From assembly GCA_050313995.1 (NCBI GenBank), contig JBNPMM010000001.1: a DNA stretch of 64,000 bases. One strand, written 5' to 3'. The translations under genes and the position numbers were made by a program. Source of the stretch: JAUMWX01 sp023394215. Lineage in GTDB: Bacteria; Bacillota; Clostridia; Tissierellales; Peptoniphilaceae. The notes beneath the pieces were generated by a model. That model was not told the DNA's origin. It saw only the letters and a list, made by a program, of their open reading frames with translations, and ran no database searches. Shown here piece after piece: positions 8,862 to 17,298 of the stretch (positions are counted from its first letter, which is position 1; each line of letters starts with the position of its first letter).

Positions 8862-9438
8862 CTTTTATCATCTCCTTCAAAACATCCCTGTTTTTCTCAA
8901 AATTTTCCCGCAAATCCAAAATATTTGCGCCAACTATAAAATTATTAATTATATCAGTCAATAAAAGAAACAATTCATCATCCTTTGAATCTCTATATTG
9001 CTCAAAAAATATCTTTCCAAGATCAAGTTTTGATTTTTCAACAATTTTTATATAAGTATCATATAAGTCCCGGTCATACTTAAGTTCCAATAAAAGTTGA
9101 GCATAAACCTTCATTAGACGATTTTTAGTCAATATCTTTTCAACAATCAAATCTGCTACTATATCCGGATTTTTCAAATCGGCTGCCCCCAATTTGTTTT
9201 TCTCTATATAATCCTTAATAATCCCTATCCTATAATTATTTCCTTCTATAAAAATATCAAAAATCATTTCTTTAGTGCTTTTATAATAGTAGTAAACCCC
9301 TCCCTTGGATAATTTACTCCTCCTTATCACATCTTCCATACCGGTTTTGTGAAATCCCTTCTCTATGAAGCACTCAAGCGCTGCCTGACATATCTCTTTT
9401 TTCCTGATACAAGTAATATTTTTTCTTTCTCCTGCCAA
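8836..9438 (-). CDS. TetR family transcriptional regulator
   Basis: A 200-residue TetR-type repressor. The N-terminal helix-turn-helix domain is clear: IRKKEICQAALECFIEKGF, then KTGMEDVIRRSKLSKGGVYYYYKSTKEM. The C-terminal ligand-binding half (about residues 60-200) is helical and not assignable. The start is TTG (9436-9438) with GGGAG seven bases before it. It is the first gene of the operon, and an inverted repeat covers the -35 element of the promoter upstream, so it probably represses itself and the transporter genes until a ligand binds. The ligand may be the transported compound or a metal complex; that is inference. Confidence 0.9.
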   Translation of the reverse strand: MAGERKNITCIRKKEICQAALECFIEKGFHKTGMEDVIRRSKLSKGGVYYYYKSTKEMIFDIFIEGNNYRIGIIKDYIEKNKLGAADLKNPDIVADLIVEKILTKNRLMKVYAQLLLELKYDRDLYDTYIKIVEKSKLDLGKIFFEQYRDSKDDELFLLLTDIINNFIVGANILDLRENFEKNRDVLKEMIKVVLMSKWS

Positions 9439-9530
9439 AATTTTCTCCCATTAATAAAATAAAGATTTCCTAATATATCAATTAGTCTATCCAAAAAGCC
9501 GGCCTAAAAACCGACGTTACCGTCGTTATT

Positions 9531-9559
9531 ATTTTACCATATTAGTTAGTTAAATTCAA
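9531..9559 (-). promoter_or_regulatory. Promoter of the TetR-ECF-ABC operon
   Basis: Reading the minus strand, TTGAAT (9554-9559), 17 bases, TAAAAT (9531-9536), with TGG directly before the -10 (extended -10). It lies about 95 bases upstream of the TetR start. Confidence 0.75.
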
Positions 9560-9565
9560 CTAACT
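9544..9565. promoter_or_regulatory. Inverted repeat, candidate TetR operator
   Basis: AGTTAGTT-AAATTC-AACTAACT: perfect 8-base arms around a six-base spacer. It covers the -35 hexamer and part of the spacer of the operon promoter, the classical position for a TetR repressor. Which protein binds is not shown. Confidence 0.65.
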
Positions 9566-9581
9566 TTTTAAGATAAAAAAA

Positions 9582-9622
9582 ATACTCATATAAGAAATAA
9601 AATCTATCTCTTATATGAGTAT
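9582..9622 (-). terminator. Terminator of the flavin oxidoreductase gene
   Basis: A 14-base perfect stem (ATACTCATATAAGA with TCTTATATGAGTAT) lies ten bases past the stop codon and is followed on the minus strand by eight T. Confidence 0.9.
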
Positions 9623-9631
9623 AAGTCTGTC

Positions 9632-10594
9632 TTAATATTTCAGATCAAGCTCGGGATTCTTAATAAGCGCTCTTCCTATTCCTATCAGGTCCGCCTTGTT
9701 TTGCCCTATAAGATCTAATGCCTCTTCCTTATTTGAAACACCCCCTGTTAATAAAACAGGTATTTTAATAGCTGCCTTTACAGATTGAGACATATCGGAA
9801 AAATATCCGGCTTCTTTCTTGTCAGCTCTTGCATAAAAACAAGCTCCACCACTCAAATCCACAAGATCCACCCCTTCTTTTTCCAGTATAAGAGCAGCCT
9901 TTACCGCATCATCTATGGTGCTGCCTCCTTCCATATAGTCACAGCCTCCAAGTCTTACAGCTACAGGAAAATCTCCCACACTTTTTCTTACTTCCCTATA
10001 AACTTCCAGCAAAAACCTAATCCTGTTTTCTATACTTTGAGGTCCATATTCATCTACTCTCTTATTGAATATAGGTGAATAAAATTGATTCAAAAGATAA
10101 GAATGGGCGCAGTGTATTTCAACTCCATCGTAGCCCGCCTTCTTAACTCTAAGAGCGGCATCGGCAAATTTCTTTGTTAAAATCGCTATTTCTTCCACGC
10201 TAAGAGCCCTTGCCCTATCAAATCTTCCATCCATTTCGCTTGCTGATATAACATCCACATGACTAAGTTCTCTTGAAGCATGAGCACCTCCATGGTTTAT
10301 TTGGGCAAATATTCTTATATCTCCTCCAACATTATGCACAGCTTCTACAAGTTTTTTTTGTCCCTCAAGCACACTGTCATCTGCAAATGAAACTTGATCC
10401 TTATTTACCTTACCGGATATATCAATATAAGCATGCTCGGTAATGATCAATCCTATCCCGGAATTTTTTGCAAAATTTTTATAATATTCTATTATATTTT
10501 GATCTACCATACCTCCTTTTGACTTATAACTTGCTATAGGAGGCAAAACTATCCTTGATCTAAGACTTAAATTACCTATTTTAATTTCTTCCAT
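9632..10594 (-). CDS. NADH:flavin oxidoreductase, old yellow enzyme family
   Basis: A 320-residue TIM-barrel flavoprotein that would use FMN and NAD(P)H to reduce activated double bonds. Family features: early IKIGNLSLRSRIVLPP, FAQINHGGAHASRE, the active-site HCAHSYLLNQFYSP stretch, the NRIRFLLEVYREVR helix, AVRLGG, and the FMN phosphate site VLLTGGV with IGIGRALIKNPE near the end. It lacks the iron-sulfur and NAD-binding extension of the long BaiCD/DCR-type enzymes. The ATG at 10594 is preferred over a GTG four codons earlier because GGAG lies six bases upstream. It is a single-gene unit with its own terminator. The substrate cannot be told. Confidence 0.9.
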   Translation of the reverse strand: MEEIKIGNLSLRSRIVLPPIASYKSKGGMVDQNIIEYYKNFAKNSGIGLIITEHAYIDISGKVNKDQVSFADDSVLEGQKKLVEAVHNVGGDIRIFAQINHGGAHASRELSHVDVISASEMDGRFDRARALSVEEIAILTKKFADAALRVKKAGYDGVEIHCAHSYLLNQFYSPIFNKRVDEYGPQSIENRIRFLLEVYREVRKSVGDFPVAVRLGGCDYMEGGSTIDDAVKAALILEKEGVDLVDLSGGACFYARADKKEAGYFSDMSQSVKAAIKIPVLLTGGVSNKEEALDLIGQNKADLIGIGRALIKNPELDLKY

Positions 10595-10674
10595 AAAATT
10601 CTCCACTTTCTATTAAAATAACAAGTTTTTATATTTTAATTAATTCTAAAAAACTTCATTACTGTAAATTTTAT

Positions 10675-13600
10675 TTATAAAACAATTATTTCCTTACTTT
10701 TTCTTTTTAGGTATCCCCTCTTAACAGCATTTTTCATAGAAGATTTAAGTAATTCTTCCATATTTGCAGTAAATCTTGCGTAACCAAAATACTTACTAAC
10801 TTCTTTAAATAATTCATTTTCAGAAATTTCCAAATACCCTTCTTTACTACTATTTTCCCTTGCTTTGATGTATATAACATTAGATATCTCATAATCACAA
10901 ATATAAATTAATTCCCTCTTGCTGTTTTGATGGAATCTGGCTATATAATAATCTTTAGGATTTTGCCCCCTTCTCCATAAAAATGTTACCTGTCCCTGTA
11001 AAGTTTTCTTGAATCTACATTTAAAAAGGCAATTTTTTAGAAAATCCAAAAGTTTTTTGGTCAACCTTGCATTTGAAAAAATTTGAGAAATCCTGTTATA
11101 CAATAAATCCTCCGAAATAGGTGCCTCTTTCTCTACAATCGCCTCCATAAAACTTACTATATCCTTTTCTCTACTATATATATCCTCTGAAGGGAATGTT
11201 TCTTGGAAAGAATATTCTTCATAAGGCAAACATGAAATTTTTATTTCCTCATAATTTTGTCCTTCTTGAAAATCATTTTTTTCTTTATCTTCAACAGCTA
11301 ATCCGAATACTTTTTCTCCCTTTTTTAAAGGTAATTCATTAAAAAGATTTGATTTTTCCATAAATCCATTTAATACTTCTTCCTGTTCCAATGCTTCGGA
11401 AAAACTTTCTTTTGGTTTTTCTTGAGTTTCTTCATAAAAATTATCAGTTTGATTGGTCGAATCTTGATTATTACTTTCTTTTTGTAATTTTAAATTAGAC
11501 AAAGTCTTCAAATAAGAAATAAGTTTTTCCGCTTCTCTGTCAAAGCCTAAATACCAATCTATTGCCCAAACCATATAGATATTCCAACCGGCCATTTCAA
11601 GTACACTCGGTATCAAATTATACCTGTCTCTGGCGGCAGCCGTCCAGGCAAATCTATTCCCGTCAAGCCTTATGGCGCATATATATTTATTGTTATCTTC
11701 AGGATCTATTACAGCTACATCAATTTTAAAATTAGAATTTCCAAAATACTTGCTATAAGTATATCCATTCTTATCTAAAACTTTACAAATAGATTCTATG
11801 AGCCTATCATCCGAATCTTCATTTTCACCCGATAAAGAATCTTTGATAGCCATCTTACCATATTTGGCAAATGACATAAACTCTCTCACACCTCTAAGCC
11901 CTTCTGCCGAAGTTGGAGAAATCTTTATATCTTCAGGATCCATGGAAGCAAATATAATCATCTCCTTCCTCGCTCTTGAAGCTGCAACATTTAACCTTCT
12001 CCATCCGCCTTTCTTATTTATAGGTCCAAAATTCGAAGATACTTTTCCATTTTCATCCGGTCCGAAACAAATCGAAAACAAGATTAAATCCCTCTCATCA
12101 CCTTGTACGGATTCTAAATTTTTAATAAAAACAGGCTCTTTTAACTTTGAACTTATTTCATCAAGTTCCTTATCCTTTCTAAACTCTTCAAAAAGTAAAT
12201 CATCTATCAAATTTTGTTGAGAAACATTGAAAGTTACTACGCCTATACTGTCATTTCTGAGTTTTTCATCTTTTAACCTTAATACTATTTCTCTAACGAT
12301 GGCCTTGGCTTCTTCTTCATTTACCCTGCCTTGACCCCTCTTATAAATTCCTTTAACCTTTCTAAAACTTACTTTTGAAACTCCATCCAAAGGAGAAGGA
12401 AAAGTATTCATTCTGTTTTTATAAAACATCCTATTTGAGAAAGTAATCAAACTTTCACTTTTAGATCTATAATGCCAGTCAAGATATTTTTGAGGCATAT
12501 TTATAGCTAAAGAATCATCTAAAACACTCTCCAAGTCTTCAAGATCAAGATTATCCTCGTCAAGCTTGTTACTTGAGAAGAAACTTGTAGGAGGCATTTG
12601 ATTGGGATCTCCAACTATTATGCAATTCTCGGCTCTTGAAATAGCCCCTACTGCTGTACTTGTCTTTATCTGAGAAGCTTCATCAAAAATTAATAAATCA
12701 AACTTAGGAAAAGACGGATCAATATACTGTGCCACTGATAGCGGGCTCATCAAAAAACAAGGTGTTAGCTTTTTAATTACCTTATTGCCGTCTTCAAATA
12801 ACTTTCTTATAGAAACACCCCTACCCTTACTCCTTATAGTTTTATTCACAAATGCATACTGCATAGTTTCTTTAACATCCATGGAAAGAGCATTTGGCAA
12901 ATTTTGAGAAAGTTTAACAGCAATTTGCTTTCTACAAATATCTGTATATTTTCCCAAAAACTCATTATACTTTGAAATCTGATTAGCAAATTCGCTTCCA
13001 AAAAATTTCCTTAAGTCTTCTTCCTCTAATATATAATGGTTAATCAGATCCCTAATGATCGATACTTCAAAAGCTTTCACAAGTTCAACTTCATAATTCT
13101 CTTTAGCAAGCTTAGAATCCAGGAAATCTTCTTGTTTTCCACCCTCAATTGTTTGCCTTATATTTTCAAGCCCCATCTTATCTAACATACTCATTGAACC
13201 CATAAATGCCGACCAAGTCTTCCATTCTCCTAAATTATCCCTAAAGCCTGACACCAAATCGATAAAATTTTTTAAATCTTTCGATTCATTAAAATCTTTC
13301 GATAGGCGATATCCGCTAATAGTTTCAAAATCTGATATCAATTCCTCCATTCTATCGAGATTATATAAGCTATCTGTAAGATTTTTAAAACATGTTTTTT
13401 TATTTTTAGAAATATAATCGAAGATCGTATAAGCCAAGTCCATTTGAGTAGGATCTATGCAGGTTAAAACGACCTTGCAAAGTTCTGTTAAGTCCTCAAC
13501 AGCATCAATATCACTCGAACCTAATAATTCACCAATACCCAATCTCTTCTTCAAATTTTCAAGATTAGAAGCGCATGCCGATTTTTGATTTTGAACAAAT

Positions 13601-16600
13601 GCTATCTTATCAAACTCTGTTTCTGCGTTTTCAATACCAACCGTAAATCCATTTAAAGTGAGAATATTCAAGTTTTGTAGGGCCTTATTTTGTTTTGATT
13701 TTTTAAAAACAAAACTTCTGCCGGCTTCTAAAAACTCTCCCTTGGCCTTAGTCCAATCAAATTGAAAAATCTTTTGATCATATCTTGATAATATATCTTT
13801 TTCTAAGTCCTGTAATTCCCTAAACTTGTTTAAACTTTCTTCAAGCAAAATACTGATATCATAATCAGCCAGTTGTTCAAAAGCTTCTTTCGTTAAATTC
13901 ATAGAAAAATTTCTTTCTTTAACTACTTGAAAAATAGGTTTGATAAATCCCGTCATATTTTCAAAATTAAAAATGGAATCCTGTAAATTAAGCTCTGTAA
14001 GAGAAAGATCCAAAGCGAAAGCTACTTCTATGATTTCGTTTATATTTTTTCTTAACCTATCTTCGCACCCTATTACATAACTATCCTTTTTCCACAACTT
14101 CAATGGATGTTTATCATAATCATAAGACAAATAGGATATTGTCCTTGCTATCTGTCCAACTGCAGACTTATAGCTATCTATTGTATCTCTATCCACAGCC
14201 TCCAATTGGGCTTTATCAAACTTAAATAATTTACCTATTCCTAAATTTTGAGAATCTATACTTATCAGATCATAGATAGAATATCCTGACTTATTAATCT
14301 TATGTAGATTTCTTACCTGAGAATTCAAAGTATCTTTTTGCTTTTGCAACTTCTTGGCAAGATAAGAAAATTCAGGTAAATTAGCTTCCTTGCCTAATTG
14401 CATATTCCTTTCCAGTTTTTCTAAAACAACCCTTTTTTGAGTTTTGTTGGAATGTAGCTCAAGATAATAATTCTGCAGGCCAATAGCATCAAGCCTTTCC
14501 TTAACTACATTTAAAGCAGCCATTTTTTCAGCCACAAACAAAACTGATTTTCCTTGATATAATGCATTTGCTATAATGTTTGTAATAGTTTGGGATTTTC
14601 CTGTTCCCGGAGGCCCATGTAAAATAAAGCTCTTGCCCTTAACGGCTTCAAGAACAGCAGAGAGTTGACTGGAATCCACACTTGACGGTATAACCAGCTT
14701 CTCAAGATCAACTTCTTCATCTATAGTTTTTTCAAAAAAATCTTCACTATCATATTTATAATATCCATCTATAAATCCCCTAACTATTTTAGAGTCTAAA
14801 AGGATATCCATCCTATTTTTAAGGTCATTCCACATTACAAACTGACTAAAAGAAAAAAGTCCCAGAAATGCAATTTCAACAAGATCCCAGCCCTTCATTC
14901 CCATAATGGATTTCCTAATCGAATTAAATACGAGCCTTATATCTACTCCATATTCATCCATGGGAAGAGGATTTAATCCTCCAATATTTAAGTCGAAATC
15001 TCTCCTTAACATTTCAAGTAAGGTTATATTCAATTGAGCATCCTCATCTCTAAGACTTATCTTGTAGTTGCCCCTTGCCTTCCTAATTAAATCAACCGGT
15101 AAAAGTATAAGCGGAGCTATCCTTATCATAGGATTGCCATCCGCATCCAATACATCCTTAGGATCAATCCACTTAAGAAAACCTAAAGCCAAATAAAGGG
15201 TATTAGCACCGTTTTCCTCCATGGCAGATTTAGCTTCTCTATAAATCAATTTTAATCTGGAATCCAACTCATCCTTTTCTAAAAATGTTCTAAGCCTCAA
15301 GGATTTAAATTCTGCTTGAGCAATCTTTCCAATAAACTCGGCTTCTCCTTCAACATCAACAAATTTAACCGCTGCCCTATTTATAATCAAATCCGAAACT
15401 ATCTCCCTAATTTCAAAACTCTCACCCTTTGAAAAAGCATCCTCCAAAGTATCTAAATTATCAATGAATAACTGTATACTTTTTTTATTAGGATTAAAGG
15501 AAATAAGATTATTTCTTTTTGATAAATCCAAAAGATTTCTCATCCATATGTCGCTTTTACTCACATTTACAGCTTGATTTGTATCTATAAAGTACTCATT
15601 AATACTCTTAGCCAGACCCGCCTTTTCCTGAGCGTTTTCTGCAAGAGAATAATCGACTATTTTTATCTCTCCATTTTCTACTACTTTAAGCGGAAGCGGC
15701 CTAATCCCCGTCATATGGCTTCTATGAATGTCAACCACAGCATTAAAAGTCTCCTGGTCCTGAAATTCAGAGTGAGCCCTCCTAACAGCCTGTTCAAAAG
15801 TTTTGTTCATACCGGCATTCATATAAGTAGCTTCTATAAGCTCCAGATCATTAATCCCATCTACTAATTTTTTACTAATTTCTGCATAATCCCGAACAAG
15901 ATTTTCATCAAAAACAGCTTCCTTCAACCATGCTCCAACGTATGCGTGCCCTTCAACTAAAACTATAAACGGATTAATACTTGCAGCCACACAAAGAGAA
16001 GCAAATAATATAGACATCTCTACACAATTTCCTTGCTTATACTTTAACACTTCCTCCGGTGTCCTAATTCTTTGCCCATGTTCAAAAAATGAAGCCGGTA
16101 TACTTACATAAGAAATATTTTGTTCATAAACGGCAGCGTAAATTGCGGATAATTGTGCTCTTACAATATTTTTATCATCCGATAAATAACCTGTGAATGA
16201 CGGATCGCCTGTCTTCTTCTTAAGGATCTGTGACGCCCTTGATAACAAACTGGTGATCATCGGTAAATTAGGCATTACAAAACTGGCTATACTCTGAGGA
16301 TAAATAGCCTGTCCGGACCAATGACTTATAGGCAAAATAGGAAAATTTCTCTCTTCTTTTAGTAAAACTTCCCCATCTTTTTCTAAGCTGAAGGTCATTT
16401 TATCATCTATCATCTCGGAAAGTTCAAAAAGTTCTTTCGAATGAACATTAAATTTAGGATGAATTTCAGCATATTGCCCCGAAACAATCTCATCTATATG
16501 TATCTCACAATCATCTATAAAATCAAACTCAAAAGAAATCCTAAGTACCAAATCTTTTAAATTTTCAAAAGTATTATTTAATATTTTAGAAGAAAAAACA

Positions 16601-16740
16601 AATGGTAGACCACTCTGAACCAAAGAATAGCATAAAAGACCTATAGTATCATTTGAAAAAAGGTACTTTGCCTGGAATTTAGGATATACATACTCACTCT
16701 GCTCAAGATTTTCATTCACATTTTCTACTTTATTATCCAT
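10675..16740 (-). CDS. Giant DUF4011/SF1 helicase with transglutaminase-like and Vsr-like domains, probable antiphage protein
   Basis: A single intact frame of 2021 residues. In order: a beta-rich N-terminus; a transglutaminase-like domain (GNCVEMS near 237, GHAYVGAW near 263); DUF4011 (IWMRNLLDLSKRNNLISF near 400); a split superfamily 1 helicase with Walker A HGPPGTGKSQT near 705, a coiled insertion, then LLIFDEASQI near 1350, GDPNQMPPTSFF, LDWHYRSKSE, VQGDERD and VAASRARKEM; a Vsr/DUF559-like nuclease region (about 1655-1745, IDVAVIDPEDN, ARDR, WNIYMVWAIDWYLGF); an acidic linker; and DUF3320 at the end. In the nuclease region the usual Glu-x-Asp-Gly reads RLDG. The layout resembles the DUF4011-helicase-Vsr antiphage protein known, as I recall, as Hhe. 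It is flanked by housekeeping genes and has its own leader; function is inferred. Confidence 0.85.
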   Translation of the reverse strand: MDNKVENVNENLEQSEYVYPKFQAKYLFSNDTIGLLCYSLVQSGLPFVFSSKILNNTFENLKDLVLRISFEFDFIDDCEIHIDEIVSGQYAEIHPKFNVHSKELFELSEMIDDKMTFSLEKDGEVLLKEERNFPILPISHWSGQAIYPQSIASFVMPNLPMITSLLSRASQILKKKTGDPSFTGYLSDDKNIVRAQLSAIYAAVYEQNISYVSIPASFFEHGQRIRTPEEVLKYKQGNCVEMSILFASLCVAASINPFIVLVEGHAYVGAWLKEAVFDENLVRDYAEISKKLVDGINDLELIEATYMNAGMNKTFEQAVRRAHSEFQDQETFNAVVDIHRSHMTGIRPLPLKVVENGEIKIVDYSLAENAQEKAGLAKSINEYFIDTNQAVNVSKSDIWMRNLLDLSKRNNLISFNPNKKSIQLFIDNLDTLEDAFSKGESFEIREIVSDLIINRAAVKFVDVEGEAEFIGKIAQAEFKSLRLRTFLEKDELDSRLKLIYREAKSAMEENGANTLYLALGFLKWIDPKDVLDADGNPMIRIAPLILLPVDLIRKARGNYKISLRDEDAQLNITLLEMLRRDFDLNIGGLNPLPMDEYGVDIRLVFNSIRKSIMGMKGWDLVEIAFLGLFSFSQFVMWNDLKNRMDILLDSKIVRGFIDGYYKYDSEDFFEKTIDEEVDLEKLVIPSSVDSSQLSAVLEAVKGKSFILHGPPGTGKSQTITNIIANALYQGKSVLFVAEKMAALNVVKERLDAIGLQNYYLELHSNKTQKRVVLEKLERNMQLGKEANLPEFSYLAKKLQKQKDTLNSQVRNLHKINKSGYSIYDLISIDSQNLGIGKLFKFDKAQLEAVDRDTIDSYKSAVGQIARTISYLSYDYDKHPLKLWKKDSYVIGCEDRLRKNINEIIEVAFALDLSLTELNLQDSIFNFENMTGFIKPIFQVVKERNFSMNLTKEAFEQLADYDISILLEESLNKFRELQDLEKDILSRYDQKIFQFDWTKAKGEFLEAGRSFVFKKSKQNKALQNLNILTLNGFTVGIENAETEFDKIAFVQNQKSACASNLENLKKRLGIGELLGSSDIDAVEDLTELCKVVLTCIDPTQMDLAYTIFDYISKNKKTCFKNLTDSLYNLDRMEELISDFETISGYRLSKDFNESKDLKNFIDLVSGFRDNLGEWKTWSAFMGSMSMLDKMGLENIRQTIEGGKQEDFLDSKLAKENYEVELVKAFEVSIIRDLINHYILEEEDLRKFFGSEFANQISKYNEFLGKYTDICRKQIAVKLSQNLPNALSMDVKETMQYAFVNKTIRSKGRGVSIRKLFEDGNKVIKKLTPCFLMSPLSVAQYIDPSFPKFDLLIFDEASQIKTSTAVGAISRAENCIIVGDPNQMPPTSFFSSNKLDEDNLDLEDLESVLDDSLAINMPQKYLDWHYRSKSESLITFSNRMFYKNRMNTFPSPLDGVSKVSFRKVKGIYKRGQGRVNEEEAKAIVREIVLRLKDEKLRNDSIGVVTFNVSQQNLIDDLLFEEFRKDKELDEISSKLKEPVFIKNLESVQGDERDLILFSICFGPDENGKVSSNFGPINKKGGWRRLNVAASRARKEMIIFASMDPEDIKISPTSAEGLRGVREFMSFAKYGKMAIKDSLSGENEDSDDRLIESICKVLDKNGYTYSKYFGNSNFKIDVAVIDPEDNNKYICAIRLDGNRFAWTAAARDRYNLIPSVLEMAGWNIYMVWAIDWYLGFDREAEKLISYLKTLSNLKLQKESNNQDSTNQTDNFYEETQEKPKESFSEALEQEEVLNGFMEKSNLFNELPLKKGEKVFGLAVEDKEKNDFQEGQNYEEIKISCLPYEEYSFQETFPSEDIYSREKDIVSFMEAIVEKEAPISEDLLYNRISQIFSNARLTKKLLDFLKNCLFKCRFKKTLQGQVTFLWRRGQNPKDYYIARFHQNSKRELIYICDYEISNVIYIKARENSSKEGYLEISENELFKEVSKYFGYARFTANMEELLKSSMKNAVKRGYLKRKSKEIIVL

Positions 16741-16767
16741 AAATGCCTCCTATTAATTTCATCTTTT

Positions 16768-16776
16768 ATTCTAACA
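16768..16776 (-). promoter_or_regulatory. Possible extended -10 promoter of the giant helicase gene
   Basis: On the minus strand TGT-TAGAAT lies 28-36 bases before the ATG at 16740, with AGGAGG between. No good -35 hexamer is seen at 17 bases, so this rests on the extended -10 alone. Confidence 0.4.
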
Positions 16777-16850
16777 TATTTTAAGACCTATGAAATCGAT
16801 TTTTTGTAACTAAAAACATACTTCTCAAAAATCTTTTTCAACAGAAAAAA

Positions 16851-16872
16851 CAACCCGGATTTCTCCGAGTTG
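16851..16872 (-). terminator. Terminator of the atp operon
   Basis: CAACTCGG and CCGGGTTG (minus strand) form an 8-bp stem with a six-base loop followed by six T. It lies 16 bases past the atpC stop. Confidence 0.9.
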
Positions 16873-16887
16873 CTTAAAACTTAACTT

Positions 16888-17289
16888 CTATTTTTCATCA
16901 TGAATATTGATACGATTTATAGCCTTTTTAAGGGCTATTTCAGCCTTTAAGGTATCGTCCTGACTTTTTGGATTCTTTAAATAAGCTTCCGCTCTGGCTT
17001 TTAAGTCCTTCGCTCTCTCAAGATCTATCTCATCAGCCCATTCACAAGCATCCGTCATTATGGTTACTTGATTGTCCTTCACGGATAAATAACCTCCGGC
17101 TATCGCAGCCTTCCTATATTTTCCGTTTTGTCTGATTTTTATATCCCTTATTTCCAAAACCGTTACATAGGGTGTATGGTTTTTTAAGATAGCAAAATCA
17201 CCGGATATACTCCTGGCAACAAGCCTTTCAATTATATCGTCAAAAAACACCTTATTGGGAGTTACTATTTTCAACCTTAAGTCATCCAT
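16888..17289 (-). CDS. atpC: F1 ATP synthase epsilon subunit
   Basis: A 133-residue epsilon subunit, part of the central stalk that couples rotation to catalysis and can inhibit hydrolysis. The N-terminal beta sandwich is recognisable (LKIVTPNKVFFDDIIERLVARSISGDFAILKNHTPYVTVL), followed by GGYLSVKDNQVTIMTDACEWADEID and the C-terminal helical hairpin (LKARAEAYLKNP to KKAINRINI). It is the last gene of the ATP synthase operon, nine bases after atpD, with AGGAGG before the ATG and a terminator after the stop. Length is typical. Confidence 0.97.
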   Translation of the reverse strand: MDDLRLKIVTPNKVFFDDIIERLVARSISGDFAILKNHTPYVTVLEIRDIKIRQNGKYRKAAIAGGYLSVKDNQVTIMTDACEWADEIDLERAKDLKARAEAYLKNPKSQDDTLKAEIALKKAINRINIHDEK

Positions 17290-17298
17290 AGTTTCCTC

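Noticed and set aside
9512..9525. CGACG-TTAC-CGTCG hairpin in the TetR leader
   Set aside because: Only five pairs and no T-run; too small to call a terminator or riboswitch.
11798..12220. Plus-strand frame opposite the helicase gene
   Set aside because: Serine-rich shadow of the opposite strand; no supporting signals.
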